Of a stretch of 64,000 bases of DNA, positions 33,504-42,330 are shown one piece after another. Every line of letters begins with the position of its first letter. Positions within the stretch are counted from its first letter, which is position 1. The position numbers and the translations under genes are program-made. The stretch comes from Alteripontixanthobacter sp. (GTDB lineage Bacteria > Pseudomonadota > Alphaproteobacteria > Sphingomonadales > Sphingomonadaceae): assembly GCA_039968605.1 (NCBI GenBank), contig JBDVPM010000008.1:1116001-1180000 (forward strand), read 5' to 3'. The notes under the pieces were generated by a model that saw only the letters and a program-made list of their open reading frames with translations, had not been told where the DNA came from and ran no database searches.

Positions 33504-35816
33504 ATGAGCGATAATGCACCCCTCCCCGCTGCCGCCGATACCGGCGATGTCCCTGCCTACGCCGCGCGGCTGAACCCGCCGCAGCAACAGGCGGTGTTGA
33601 CCACCGAAGGCCCGGTGCTGATGCTCGCGGGCGCTGGCACGGGCAAGACGGCGGCGCTGACAGCGCGGCTCGCCCATCTGGTTGCGATGCGCAAAGCCTG
33701 GCCGAGCGAGATCCTGTGTGTCACCTTTACCAACAAGGCCGCCCGCGAAATGCGCGAGCGGGTCGGCCAGCATATCGGCCCGGCGGTAGAGGGGATGCCC
33801 TGGCTCGGCACGTTCCATTCGATCTGCGCCAAGATGCTGCGCCGCCATGCGGAGCTGGTCGGCCTGCAATCGAATTACACCATCATCGATACGGACGACC
33901 AGATCCGGCTGCTCAGACAGCTGATCCGCGACAATGATCTGGACGAAAAACGCTGGCCGCCGCGCCAGTTGGCCGGGCTGATCGATCGCTGGAAGAACCG
34001 CGGGCTCAATCCGGGCGATCTGGATGCGGTGGAAAACGAAGCCTGGGCGAACGGCAAGGGGGAGCAGTTCTACAAGGCGTATCAGGACCGTCTGCGCGCG
34101 CTCAACGCCTGCGATTTCGGCGATCTGATGCTGCATGTGCTCAACATCTTCCGGGCGCACCGCGATGTGCTGGAGCAATATCAGAACCGCTTCAAATACA
34201 TTTTGGTGGACGAATATCAGGACACCAACGCGGTCCAGTATTTGTGGCTGCGGCTGCTGGCGCAAGAGCGCAAGAATATCTGCGTGGTCGGGGACGATGA
34301 CCAGTCGATCTACAGCTGGCGCGGCGCGGAAGTGGCCAATATCTTGCGCTTCGAGAAGGATTTTCCCGGCGCGAAAGTGGTCAAGCTGGAGCAGAATTAC
34401 CGCTCGACCAAGGCGATCCTTGCAGCCGCATCCGGCTTGATCGGGGAGAACAGTCAGCGCCTCGGCAAGGAACTCTGGACCGAGCTGGAGGGCGGCGACA
34501 AGGTCAAGGTGATCGGCGTGTGGGACGCACCCGAAGAGGCGCGCCGGGTGGGCGAGGAAATCGAGCGGCTGGAGCGTGAAGGCCTGCCGCTCGACCAGAT
34601 AGCCATCCTCGTGCGCGCGCAATATCAGACGCGCGAATTCGAGGACCGCTTCATCCAGATCGGGCTGAATTACCGCATCATCGGCGGTTTTCGCTTCTAC
34701 GAACGCGCAGAAATCCGCGACGCGCTGGCCTATCTTCGCGTCATTGCGCAGCCGCAGGACGATCTGGCGTTCGAACGGATCTACAACCAGCCCAAGCGCG
34801 GGCTTGGCGCGAAAACGCTGGAGAAAATGCACCAGCACGCCCGCGCCACCGGGCTGCCCCTGGCTGCCGCATCGCTGCAACTGGCCGATAGCGACGAGCT
34901 GCCCAAGCGCGCCGCGAACACCATCGGCGGCCTGATGCGGCAGTTCCTTACGTGGCGCGAATTGTCCGAGCAGACCACTCCGTCCGAATTGCTGCGGCAG
35001 GTGCTGGAAGAAAGCGGCTACAACGCCATGTTGCAGGCCGAAAAATCCGCCGAGGCGGCAGGGAGACAGGAAAACCTGTCCGAACTTGCCCGCGCGATGG
35101 AAGAATACGAAACTCTCGGGGATTTCCTCGAACACGTGTCGCTCGTGATGGATAATGATCGCGGGAACGATGGCGAGAAAGTCACCATCATGACCATTCA
35201 CGCGGCCAAGGGGCTGGAATTCGATCACGTGTTTCTGGTCGGCTGGGAAGAAGGCGTGTTCCCCAGCCAACGCTCGCTCGACGAAGGCGGGTTGGCGAGC
35301 CTGGAGGAGGAGCGCCGCCTCGCCTATGTCGCAATCACCCGTGCGCGGCGCAAATGCACGATCCTGCACGCCGCGAACCGCCGGATCTACGGCCAGTGGA
35401 CCAGCTCCATCCCCAGCCGCTTCGTGGAGGAATTGCCCGACGATCATGTCGAGCGAGAGACCACCATGACCGGCGGCACCTCCCTATGGCAGGCGAATTT
35501 CAGCGACAGCGAAAACCCCTTCGCCCACGTCACGCGCGACCGCCCCGACCGCAGCACAGCGCGCGGCCCCGGCTGGCAACGCGCGCTATCGGGCGGCTAC
35601 GAAACGAAGCAGGTCGCGGTCAAGGAAAGCCGCCGCAGCGCCGCAAGCTTCGCCGCAAAACCCCGCAGCGACATCGCCATCGGCGCGCGCGTGTTCCACG
35701 ACAAGTTCGGCTATGGCGAGGTTATGGGCCAGGAAGGCAACAAGCTGGAAATCGAGTTCGACCATGCGGGCACGAAGCGGGTGATCGACAGCTTTGTGAA
35801 GTTGGCGGATGGATAG
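33504..35816 (+). CDS. uvrD: ATP-dependent DNA helicase UvrD/PcrA
   Basis: A 770-aa superfamily 1 3'-5' helicase for nucleotide excision and mismatch repair. Motifs in order: LNPPQQQAV (Q motif), AGAGTGKTAALTAR (Walker A), FTNKAAREMRER, LVDEYQDTN (Walker B), GDDDQSIYSWRGA, LEQNYRST, TIHAAKGLEFDHVFL and YVAITRAR. The C-terminal end has a Tudor-like region (GARVFHDKFGYGEVM). An SOS operator lies just upstream. Its last eight bases overlap the next gene. Confidence 0.96.
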   Translation: MSDNAPLPAAADTGDVPAYAARLNPPQQQAVLTTEGPVLMLAGAGTGKTAALTARLAHLVAMRKAWPSEILCVTFTNKAAREMRERVGQHIGPAVEGMPWLGTFHSICAKMLRRHAELVGLQSNYTIIDTDDQIRLLRQLIRDNDLDEKRWPPRQLAGLIDRWKNRGLNPGDLDAVENEAWANGKGEQFYKAYQDRLRALNACDFGDLMLHVLNIFRAHRDVLEQYQNRFKYILVDEYQDTNAVQYLWLRLLAQERKNICVVGDDDQSIYSWRGAEVANILRFEKDFPGAKVVKLEQNYRSTKAILAAASGLIGENSQRLGKELWTELEGGDKVKVIGVWDAPEEARRVGEEIERLEREGLPLDQIAILVRAQYQTREFEDRFIQIGLNYRIIGGFRFYERAEIRDALAYLRVIAQPQDDLAFERIYNQPKRGLGAKTLEKMHQHARATGLPLAAASLQLADSDELPKRAANTIGGLMRQFLTWRELSEQTTPSELLRQVLEESGYNAMLQAEKSAEAAGRQENLSELARAMEEYETLGDFLEHVSLVMDNDRGNDGEKVTIMTIHAAKGLEFDHVFLVGWEEGVFPSQRSLDEGGLASLEEERRLAYVAITRARRKCTILHAANRRIYGQWTSSIPSRFVEELPDDHVERETTMTGGTSLWQANFSDSENPFAHVTRDRPDRSTARGPGWQRALSGGYETKQVAVKESRRSAASFAAKPRSDIAIGARVFHDKFGYGEVMGQEGNKLEIEFDHAGTKRVIDSFVKLADG

Positions 35817-36312
35817 GGAGGCCGTCTCGCCGCGCTTGGAAGATGTCGATCACGAAGGCATCACAGATCAGCACAAACTTGACGTTGCGAATTGCGTCAT
35901 GGCGTGGGCAAAATGCGAAAGTAATCTCCGCGCTTTGCTAACAGCTCTGGAAGGACGGAGCCTCGATGATGGTGCCAAACAGTATGCTCGCTTGAATCCA
36001 AATGATGCTTGGAACAGAATTAAGAAAATTATGCGACAAAAAGGGGCGAGAGCCGGCGTCCTAGAAACCATACAAAAAAACAGAGAGGCTTGCCGATCTC
36101 ACTATGAGACACGCAGAGTTATTGTTCATGCTGGCTGCGTCGGCGTTTGGTCCGAAGATCGAAACTCCTTAGCCTTCTCAGCCTTCGAAAGCTTTTCGGA
36201 CGGAGAGCTTGCCTTGTATTGGGTGCCACGCAATGATCTTACACTTTCGACTACCTACGCCGAGGCGGCGACCAAGTTAGCGCTGAGTCTGCTCAAACGC
36301 CTTGGACACTGA
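35809..36312 (+). CDS. HEPN-like small protein of unknown function
   Basis: A 167-aa mostly helical protein whose ATG lies inside the uvrD stop region (ATGGATAG), so it may be co-translated with uvrD. It carries VMAWAKCESNLRALL near the N terminus and TRRVIVHAG near residue 105. The latter fits the R-x4-H motif of HEPN RNases (R102 to H107). Its base composition is clearly more AT-rich than neighbours (runs such as AAGAAAATTATGCGACAAAA), suggesting recent acquisition. HEPN members include toxins and defence effectors, but no antitoxin is seen. The assignment is an inference. Confidence 0.6.
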   Translation: MDREAVSPRLEDVDHEGITDQHKLDVANCVMAWAKCESNLRALLTALEGRSLDDGAKQYARLNPNDAWNRIKKIMRQKGARAGVLETIQKNREACRSHYETRRVIVHAGCVGVWSEDRNSLAFSAFESFSDGELALYWVPRNDLTLSTTYAEAATKLALSLLKRLGH

Positions 36313-36314
36313 GT

Positions 36315-37769
36315 TTAAGTCGCGCTCTTACCCAGGAAATCCGGTTGCGGGCCGTTCCATTCGCCGGCGGGGACGGGCTCGGTGTCCTGGTTGCGGCGGC
36401 CGCGGCGCGGCTTGTCGTCTTGCCGCTCGGAGCGTGGCTCGCGCTTGGGTTTGCTGGGGCGTTCTTCGCGCGGACGCTCGTCGCGGGAGCGTTCCTTGCG
36501 TGGCCGTTCGTCGTCCGGGCGGTTGCGGCTGCGGCGGGGCTTTTCTTCGCGTTCTTCGGAGTGGTCTTCGCGTTCCTCGCGCTCTCGGCGCGGTTTGCGT
36601 TCGCGTTTCGGTTTGTCCGATTTCGCGGAGGCCTCGCCCAGATCGACGCGCACATCGTCCTTGCCGAACACCGGGATCGCGCCGCCGGTTAATTTCTCGA
36701 CATTTTCGATGGCCTCTGCATCGGCATCGGTCACGAAAGTGAAGGCGCGCCCCTTGGCCCCTGCCCGGCCCGTGCGGCCGATGCGGTGGACGTAATCGTC
36801 CGGGTGCCACGGCGTGTCGTAATTGAACACGTGGCTCACGCCCTTGATATCCAGCCCGCGTGCGGCAACATCGCTGGCGACGAGGATGTTCATATCGCCA
36901 GTCTTGAAGCGTTCCAGTTCCTTGGTCCGCGTCGCCTGATCGATATCGCCGTGGATCTCGCCGCTCATGAAACCGCTGCGCTGGAGCGCCTTGTTGAGCT
37001 CGCGCACGGTGGTCTTGCGGTTAGAGAAGACGATCGCGGTTTCGACATGGTCGTTGCGCAGGAACCACTCCAGCGTCTCGCGCTTCTTACGCGGCGCTAC
37101 GGGCACCTTGAAGGCGGTAATGTCTTCGTTGGTGCTGGCCGCGCGGCTGACTTCGATGCGCTTGGGATTATCGAGGAATTTCTTTGCCAGCTTCTCGATC
37201 GCGGGCGGCATGGTGGCGCTGAACAGCATGGTCTGGCGCGGCACCGGCAGCTTGTCGCAGATAAACTCGATATCGGGGATGAAGCCCATGTCGAGCATCC
37301 GGTCCGCTTCGTCGATCACCAGCAGCTCGCAGCCATTGAGCAGGATCTTGCCGCGTTCGAACAGGTCCATCAACCGGCCCGGCGTTGCGATCAGAACGTC
37401 AACGCCTTCGTTCAGCGCCTTTAGCTGGTCGCCCATCTGCACGCCGCCGATAAGCAGCGCCATCTTCAGGTCGTGATTCTCGCCATATTTCTCGAAATTC
37501 TCGGCAACCTGGGTGGCCAGTTCGCGGGTTGGTTCGAGGATCAGCGAGCGCGGCATCAAAGCGCGGCGGCGGCCGCTCGCCATGATGTCGATCATCGGCA
37601 GCACGAAGCTGGCGGTCTTGCCGGTGCCGGTCTGCGCGATGCCGATGATGTCCTTCATCATCAGCACGGGCGGGATGGCTTCGGCCTGGATGGCGGTAGG
37701 CTCGGTATAGCCGGCCTTTTCAACGGCAGCCAGGAGTTCGTCGGAGAGGCCGAGATCGGCAAAGTTCAT
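36315..37769 (-). CDS. DEAD-box ATP-dependent RNA helicase (RhlE-like)
   Basis: A 484-aa RNA helicase for ribosome assembly or mRNA decay. Motifs: FADLGLSDELLAAVEKAGYTEPTAIQ (Q motif), AQTGTGKTA, PTRELATQ, TPGRLMD, VIDEADRMLDMG, SATMPP and HRIGRTGRAG. A C-terminal tail of about 100 residues, made almost only of Arg, Glu, Lys, Asp and Pro repeats (REREEREDHSEEREEKPRRS), is low complexity and likely RNA-binding. I start at MNFADLGLS, the usual N terminus; 81 upstream codons in frame are not family-like. It ends 2 bases from the convergent HEPN-like gene. Confidence 0.94.
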   Translation of the reverse strand: MNFADLGLSDELLAAVEKAGYTEPTAIQAEAIPPVLMMKDIIGIAQTGTGKTASFVLPMIDIMASGRRRALMPRSLILEPTRELATQVAENFEKYGENHDLKMALLIGGVQMGDQLKALNEGVDVLIATPGRLMDLFERGKILLNGCELLVIDEADRMLDMGFIPDIEFICDKLPVPRQTMLFSATMPPAIEKLAKKFLDNPKRIEVSRAASTNEDITAFKVPVAPRKKRETLEWFLRNDHVETAIVFSNRKTTVRELNKALQRSGFMSGEIHGDIDQATRTKELERFKTGDMNILVASDVAARGLDIKGVSHVFNYDTPWHPDDYVHRIGRTGRAGAKGRAFTFVTDADAEAIENVEKLTGGAIPVFGKDDVRVDLGEASAKSDKPKRERKPRREREEREDHSEEREEKPRRSRNRPDDERPRKERSRDERPREERPSKPKREPRSERQDDKPRRGRRNQDTEPVPAGEWNGPQPDFLGKSAT

Positions 37770-37924
37770 GAGGCGTATGGTGTCCGGATTATCTGGGTGG
37801 CGCGCGCGGTTTGCGCACAGTGAAAAAATTTGCGCCACTTGTGCCACGCGCCCTTGGGTGAAACGGGGCGGGAAGTCAAGAAATGCCGCGCGCTGTCGCC
37901 GAGGGGTATTCGCACCCGGCCCGG

Positions 37925-38488
37925 CTAGTTGCGCACCCGTACCAACTGTCGCAGCCGGTCCACTTCGCAATTCACCCCGCTGCGCGAACGCAGCACGTCG
38001 CGATCGACACATAGCTGCCCGTCCGCGCTCGGCTCGATGTAGAATCCGGAATAGAACGCTTCAGAGCGGCAGGCTTTCTCCAGCCGAGCGGAAACCAGCC
38101 TTTGGTCGCGCATGAAGAACAGCAGGCGATTGCCTTCTTCGGCCTGCACCCCTGCAATACTGCGCATCGGAATACATTTGCCGATCTTGCGCTCTTCGAT
38201 GGACGTGGCGCTGTCGGTATCGTTGAAACTGGACATCAGATCGCGGCGCACCTGCCGCCCGCGCGGGACGATGCGGATAACCACTCGCCCCTCGATCCGG
38301 ACCTGCCGCGAAATCGGCGCGGGATCGATCCGTTCGAAGCCCAGCGCCTCCAGCCAGTTCTCAATCGCCACATCCTCGATCTCGCCCTCCGGCACGCTGA
38401 GCCCAGCGGGCGCAGTATGCGCCGCGTCATCCGCCGGTTGGGGCAGCAGCAAGGCGACGGGCGCCAGCAGGCCGAACAGCTTGATCAT
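37925..38488 (-). CDS. Secreted protein of unknown function
   Basis: A 187-aa protein with an N-terminal hydrophobic segment (IKLFGLLAPVALLLPQPA), probably a signal peptide. A beta-rich body follows with three cysteines: EERKIGKCIPM, RLEKACRSEAF and DGQLCVDRD, plus NCEVDRL near the end. SVPEGEIEDVAIENWLEALGFERI resembles no family I know. Similar lone proteins are common in sphingomonads. It shares a divergent promoter region with the FAD oxidase (gap 38489-38642). Confidence 0.7.
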   Translation of the reverse strand: MIKLFGLLAPVALLLPQPADDAAHTAPAGLSVPEGEIEDVAIENWLEALGFERIDPAPISRQVRIEGRVVIRIVPRGRQVRRDLMSSFNDTDSATSIEERKIGKCIPMRSIAGVQAEEGNRLLFFMRDQRLVSARLEKACRSEAFYSGFYIEPSADGQLCVDRDVLRSRSGVNCEVDRLRQLVRVRN

Positions 38489-38642
38489 GGGCGTGGTGCT
38501 TGAAACTCCGCAATCGATGGGGCTGCGCTGAACGGCGCGAGCCTCTTACCCCCGGTCGAAGGCAGCGCATTAGCAGGGACGGTTGAATGTTCGCTTAACC
38601 CGTCATTGCAGGGTGGCGGTCGGCTGTGGCAAAGGTTTGGGC

Positions 38643-40088
38643 ATGACAGACAGGTCGGATTTTCTGGAGCAGGCGCGCAAGCTGCTGGGCGCTCGCGGGT
38701 TGACGGGCGATGCGGAGCTGATGGAGCCCTGGCTGACCGATTGGCGCGGACGCTTCACGGGACGGGCACTGGCGCTCGCCTCCCCCGCCTCCACCGCCGA
38801 AGTGGCCGGCCTGGTCAAACTTTGCGCGCAGCACTCGGTCGCGGTCGTGCCGCAGGGCGGAAACAGCGGCATGTCGGGCGGCGCGACACCCGATGATAGT
38901 GGCGAGGCAATCCTGCTCTCGCTGCGGCGTATAGATGCCATTCGATCGCTCAACCCGCAGGCCCGGCAAGTCACTTGCGATGCCGGGGTGATCCTGCAGA
39001 ATCTGCACGATGCTGCCGAGCAGCAGCGGCTGCGTTTCCCGCTGACCCTTGGCGGCAAGGGTTCGGCCACGATCGGCGGGCTGATTTCCACAAATGCGGG
39101 CGGAACGCAGGTTCTGCGCCATGGTGCGATGCGCGCGCAGGTGTTGGGGTTGGAGGCGGTGCTGGCCGATGGATCTGTGTTCGATGCGCTCACCCCGCTC
39201 AAGAAGGACAATCGCGGTTTCGACCTGAAGCAGATGCTGATCGGGTCTGAAGGCACGCTGGGCATCGTGACCGCCGCCACGCTGCGGCTGCTGCCCGAAA
39301 TCGGCGGCCGGGTGGTCGTGTGGGCGGGCCTCGATTCCATCGCCGATGCGCGGCGCCTGTTGCTGCATTGCGAAGACCAGGCAGGCGATGCGTTGGAGGG
39401 GTTCGAAGTGGTGCCCGCCCATTGCCTGGAATCCGTCCTTGACCACTTGCCCGATGCGCGCGCTCCGCTGGCGGACCGCCATGCATGGAATGCCCTGATC
39501 GAACTGGTCGCATCGCCCGGCGAGGATGACCGGCTGCGCGCGCTGGCCGAGGCGATGCTGGGCGATGCAATGGAAGCCGGGCTGCTGCGCGACGCAGCGA
39601 TTGCGGCGAATGAAACCCAGGCCGAGCAATTCTGGCTGCTGCGCGATTCGATTGCTCCGGCAGAGCGGGCGATCGGCCCGGCGATGCAGCACGATATCTC
39701 GGTCCCCGTCGCCGCCATGCCCGATTTCGTGGACAGCGCGATCCCTCGGGTCGAGCGGCACTTTCCCGGCACGCGCGCAATCGGCTTCGGCCATCTGGGC
39801 GACGGCAATGTCCACTTCCACGTTCTTGCTCCGGCGGGCGCAAAACGCGGCGAATGGGAGGCATCGCAGGGCAACCAGATCAGCGCCTTCGTGCACGATC
39901 TGGTGACCGAATTCGGCGGCTCGATCAGCGCCGAGCACGGCATCGGCCAGATCAAGGTCGACGAATTGGGTCGGCTGGGCGATCCGGTCGCGCTGTCGCT
40001 GATGCGCAGCGTGAAGCAGGCGCTCGACCCGCAAGGCATCCTCAATCCGGGCAAGCTGGTTCCCGGTGCGGCGGCGACCACAGGCTGA
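38643..40088 (+). CDS. FAD-binding oxidoreductase (D-2-hydroxyacid / glycolate oxidase-like)
   Basis: A 481-aa flavoenzyme of the FAD_binding_4 / FAD-oxidase_C type. FAD contacts include VVPQGGNSGMSGGATP and KGSATIGGLISTNAGG. The C-terminal domain has GHLGDGNVHFHVL and SAEHGIGQIK, which supply substrate and metal ligands. This is the pattern of D-2-hydroxyglutarate and D-lactate dehydrogenases. The start chosen (MTDRSDFLEQ) follows 20 unneeded codons. The exact substrate is open. Confidence 0.9.
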   Translation: MTDRSDFLEQARKLLGARGLTGDAELMEPWLTDWRGRFTGRALALASPASTAEVAGLVKLCAQHSVAVVPQGGNSGMSGGATPDDSGEAILLSLRRIDAIRSLNPQARQVTCDAGVILQNLHDAAEQQRLRFPLTLGGKGSATIGGLISTNAGGTQVLRHGAMRAQVLGLEAVLADGSVFDALTPLKKDNRGFDLKQMLIGSEGTLGIVTAATLRLLPEIGGRVVVWAGLDSIADARRLLLHCEDQAGDALEGFEVVPAHCLESVLDHLPDARAPLADRHAWNALIELVASPGEDDRLRALAEAMLGDAMEAGLLRDAAIAANETQAEQFWLLRDSIAPAERAIGPAMQHDISVPVAAMPDFVDSAIPRVERHFPGTRAIGFGHLGDGNVHFHVLAPAGAKRGEWEASQGNQISAFVHDLVTEFGGSISAEHGIGQIKVDELGRLGDPVALSLMRSVKQALDPQGILNPGKLVPGAAATTG

Positions 40089-40187
40089 GCCACTTGCAGC
40101 GGAGCGCGCCACACACTAAGGCGCGTGGCTTCACGTATCCGGGAGGGCCGGATGCTCCTGTAATTTCGATTGATCCGGAGAATTCTC

Positions 40188-41009
40188 ATGGCCAGCGCGC
40201 CACAGCCTCAATTGCCGCTTTTCTACAAAGACCTCATGCCGCTCAATTCCAAGGAGCATGCCGGGTGGAAAACCAAGTCCCTGGACAGGGCCGAGTTTCT
40301 GATCGGCCAGCATGCCATCCCGCTGACCGCGGATGAATTCGTCCAGGCGCAGCGCGATTACCCGATCATCTTTTCCGCCGGCGACAACCCGCTGCCGCTG
40401 GTGCTGATGGGCCTGAACGAAGGCGTGAACACCTATGTCGATGACAAGGGCAAGATCAACGACCCGGTCTATGTCCCGGCCTATATCCGCCGCTATCCCT
40501 ACATTCTGGCCAAGCTGACGAAGGATACGGACGATCTGTCGCTGTGCTTCGATCCGACCGCCAATGCACTGGGCGATTTCAAGGAAGGCGAGGCTTTGTT
40601 CAACGATGACAAGTCCGCCAGCGACACCACCAAGAACATCCTCGATTTCTGCGAGAAGTTCGAACAGGCGGGTGTCCGCACCAAGGCATTTGTCGATGAG
40701 CTGAAAGCTGCCGACTTGTTGATGGATGGCGAGATTTCCATCGCCCAGAACGACAATCCGGACCAGCCCTTCGTCTATCGCGGCTTCCAGATGGTCAATC
40801 AGGAAAAGCTGCCGGACGTTGCCCCGGAAAAGATCGCCGAGTGGCACAAGAACGGCATTCTCAGCCTGATCCACGCCCATCTGTTCTCGCTCGACCTGAT
40901 GCGCACTATTTTCGCGCGCCAGGTGGAACAGGGCAACGGCCCGAAAGGCGCAGCCGGCGCTGCTCCGGCAAAGGGTAACGGCAAGGCGAAGGCAGCCAAG
41001 AAAAGCTGA
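40188..41009 (+). CDS. SapC-family protein
   Basis: A 273-aa protein resembling SapC, first reported with the S-layer of Campylobacter and widespread in proteobacteria. It shows LPLFYKDLMPLNSKEHAGWK, FVQAQRDYPIIF and VPAYIRRYPYILAK, all strongly conserved. No signal peptide or membrane helix is visible. The C terminus is Gly/Ala/Lys rich. GGAG eight bases before the ATG supports the start; six upstream codons were rejected. A terminator follows. The function is unknown. Confidence 0.88.
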   Translation: MASAPQPQLPLFYKDLMPLNSKEHAGWKTKSLDRAEFLIGQHAIPLTADEFVQAQRDYPIIFSAGDNPLPLVLMGLNEGVNTYVDDKGKINDPVYVPAYIRRYPYILAKLTKDTDDLSLCFDPTANALGDFKEGEALFNDDKSASDTTKNILDFCEKFEQAGVRTKAFVDELKAADLLMDGEISIAQNDNPDQPFVYRGFQMVNQEKLPDVAPEKIAEWHKNGILSLIHAHLFSLDLMRTIFARQVEQGNGPKGAAGAAPAKGNGKAKAAKKS

Positions 41010-41037
41010 ATTCGGCTCAACCGCCTGAAATAATGGG

Positions 41038-41074
41038 ACGGGTCCGGCCGCAATTGCAGCCGGGCCCGTTTTTA
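41038..41074 (+). terminator. Rho-independent terminator after the SapC gene
   Basis: An 11-bp stem ACGGGTCCGGC (41038-41048) with GCCGGGCCCGT (41059-41069), one G-U pair, followed by TTTT. It separates SapC from the RNA candidate downstream. Confidence 0.85.
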
Positions 41075-41111
41075 TATCTAAAATCAGATACTTCGCCAAT
41101 ACAGTTTGGGC

Positions 41112-41141
41112 TTGAAACCGGTTATATCGTCACCATGTTAT
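41112..41141 (+). promoter_or_regulatory. Promoter candidate for the small RNA
   Basis: TTGAAA (41112-41117) is five of six to the -35 consensus. An 18-base spacer leads to TGTTAT (41136-41141), four of six to the -10 consensus. The predicted start (about 41146-41149) coincides with the first base-paired position of the RNA hairpin. Confidence 0.45.
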
Positions 41142-41145
41142 GCCT

Positions 41146-41263
41146 GTCGGGCGCGGCCTCTGCCCCCCTTTGGTCCGCCCGGCACCGGTATGCTGCAACA
41201 TGCGGCATGCCACCTCCCTGAACCTTGGCCACCCTGCGCGATCTTCGCGTAGGGTGGTTTTTT
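41146..41263 (+). ncRNA. Candidate trans-acting small RNA
   Basis: An approximately 118-nt RNA is predicted between SapC and the amidohydrolase gene. Hairpin 1: GTCGGGCG (41146-41153) with CGCCCGGC (41176-41183), extended by GGCC/GGTC with one bulged base, and a C-rich loop (TCTGCCCCCCTTT). Hairpin 2: 10 bp, 41187-41196 with 41202-41211, loop AACAT. A single-stranded part, ACCTCCCTGAACC, contains CCTCC, the complement of a Shine-Dalgarno core. It ends in a strong intrinsic terminator. It does not resemble 6S, 4.5S, tmRNA or RNase P. No reading frame is convincing. Expression is inferred. Confidence 0.5.
41229..41263 (+). terminator. Terminator of the small RNA candidate
   Basis: A 13-bp stem CCACCCTGCGCGA (41229-41241) with TCGCGTAGGGTGG (41245-41257), one G-U pair and a 3-base loop, followed by six T. 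On the opposite strand no T run is present, so it works for plus-strand RNA. Confidence 0.9.
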
Positions 41264-41294
41264 ATGCGATTGCCGTTGCCCGGAGAACGGGGAA

Positions 41295-42233
41295 TTATTC
41301 GGCGGCCAGCGGTTGCATCCGGTCCCGCCCCAGCGCGGCCACTTCCCCCGCCAGGTCGCGCACCAGCCCCGCCACGATCTTTACCACCGCTCCGGCCCGC
41401 GCGCTGGGTTCCTCCAACCGCGCATCGAGATAGCTGGCACGGCAGATTTCCAGCTGCATCGCATGAATACCGCGCGCCGGGGAGCCGTGCCGATCCAGCA
41501 CATATCCACCCGCATAGGGGCGGTTATGTGCTGCAGGACGCTCTGCCTGTGCGAAATAACGCAGCGCGCGGGCCGACAGCATCCCGTCGCAAGACGATCC
41601 GAACCTGTCGCCAACCACATATTCCGCTGGAACCTGCGCGCCGTGGCGCTGCTTCAATGGCGGCATCGAGTGCAGATCGACCAGCAGCGCTGCCCCCCAG
41701 CGATCGCGCAGCGCCTCGAGCGAGCGGGACAATTCGGCATGATATGGCCGGTGGATATGCGCGACCCGCCGATCCAGTTCGGCGCGCGCCATCGGGCGCT
41801 GCCAGATCTCGCCCAGCCCCGCCAACCTGCGCGGAACCAGCCCCAGCCCCCCGCGCGAGCGCCGATTGGCCAGCGAATTGCGCGAGATGGCAGGCGATTG
41901 CCCCTCCACCATCGACCAGTCCATATCCTCCGGCGCACGGTTCAGATCGAGCATCGCGCGCGGCGCGTGCGCCACCAGCAACGGCGCGCCCGTCGCCAAG
42001 GCGATTTCGCGCCCCAGCCGGTCGACATGGCGATCCTCCAGCCGCAGCTGCGAATATTCGGGCCGGCGCATCTGCCCGACCAGCTCGTCCGGGTAAGTCC
42101 GCCCGGCATGAGGAACCGCAAGCAGCACCGGGATCGGCGGATCGGCGGGCCAATCCAGCGTGAATGCGGGCAAATCCGTCCCGTCAACGCTGCCGCCCGC
42201 GGAAATCCGCGAATCCTGTCGCCCTTCTGCCAT
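41295..42233 (-). CDS. N-formylglutamate amidohydrolase family protein
   Basis: A 312-aa hydrolase related to N-formylglutamate deformylase of histidine use (HutG type). Key stretches are LAVPHAGRTYPDEL, LEDRHVDRLGREIA and APRAMLDLNRAPEDMDW, with LLVDLHSMPP near the middle. These carry the presumed metal and substrate residues. No other hut genes are present, so a different N-formyl or N-acyl amino acid could be the substrate. It begins 97 bases upstream of, and divergent from, cpdR. Confidence 0.85.
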   Translation of the reverse strand: MAEGRQDSRISAGGSVDGTDLPAFTLDWPADPPIPVLLAVPHAGRTYPDELVGQMRRPEYSQLRLEDRHVDRLGREIALATGAPLLVAHAPRAMLDLNRAPEDMDWSMVEGQSPAISRNSLANRRSRGGLGLVPRRLAGLGEIWQRPMARAELDRRVAHIHRPYHAELSRSLEALRDRWGAALLVDLHSMPPLKQRHGAQVPAEYVVGDRFGSSCDGMLSARALRYFAQAERPAAHNRPYAGGYVLDRHGSPARGIHAMQLEICRASYLDARLEEPSARAGAVVKIVAGLVRDLAGEVAALGRDRMQPLAAE

Positions 42234-42330
42234 GGTACAGCGTAATGAATCGGATCGCCGCGTGTGTCAAAGCAGGGCACCCATCGATCTGCCAAAGATT
42301 TCTTAAGCTCCATGCGCTATGGGCCGGGAC

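Noticed and set aside
33405-35447. 680-residue open frame opposite uvrD
   Set aside because: Shadow of a helicase with all seven motifs on the plus strand; the antisense product has no recognisable domain.
41146-41263. Possible 6S RNA or 4.5S (SRP) RNA
   Set aside because: The GGTCCGGAAGGAAGCAGC-like core of SRP RNA is absent on both strands, and no large central bubble closed by long stems, as in 6S RNA, can be drawn.
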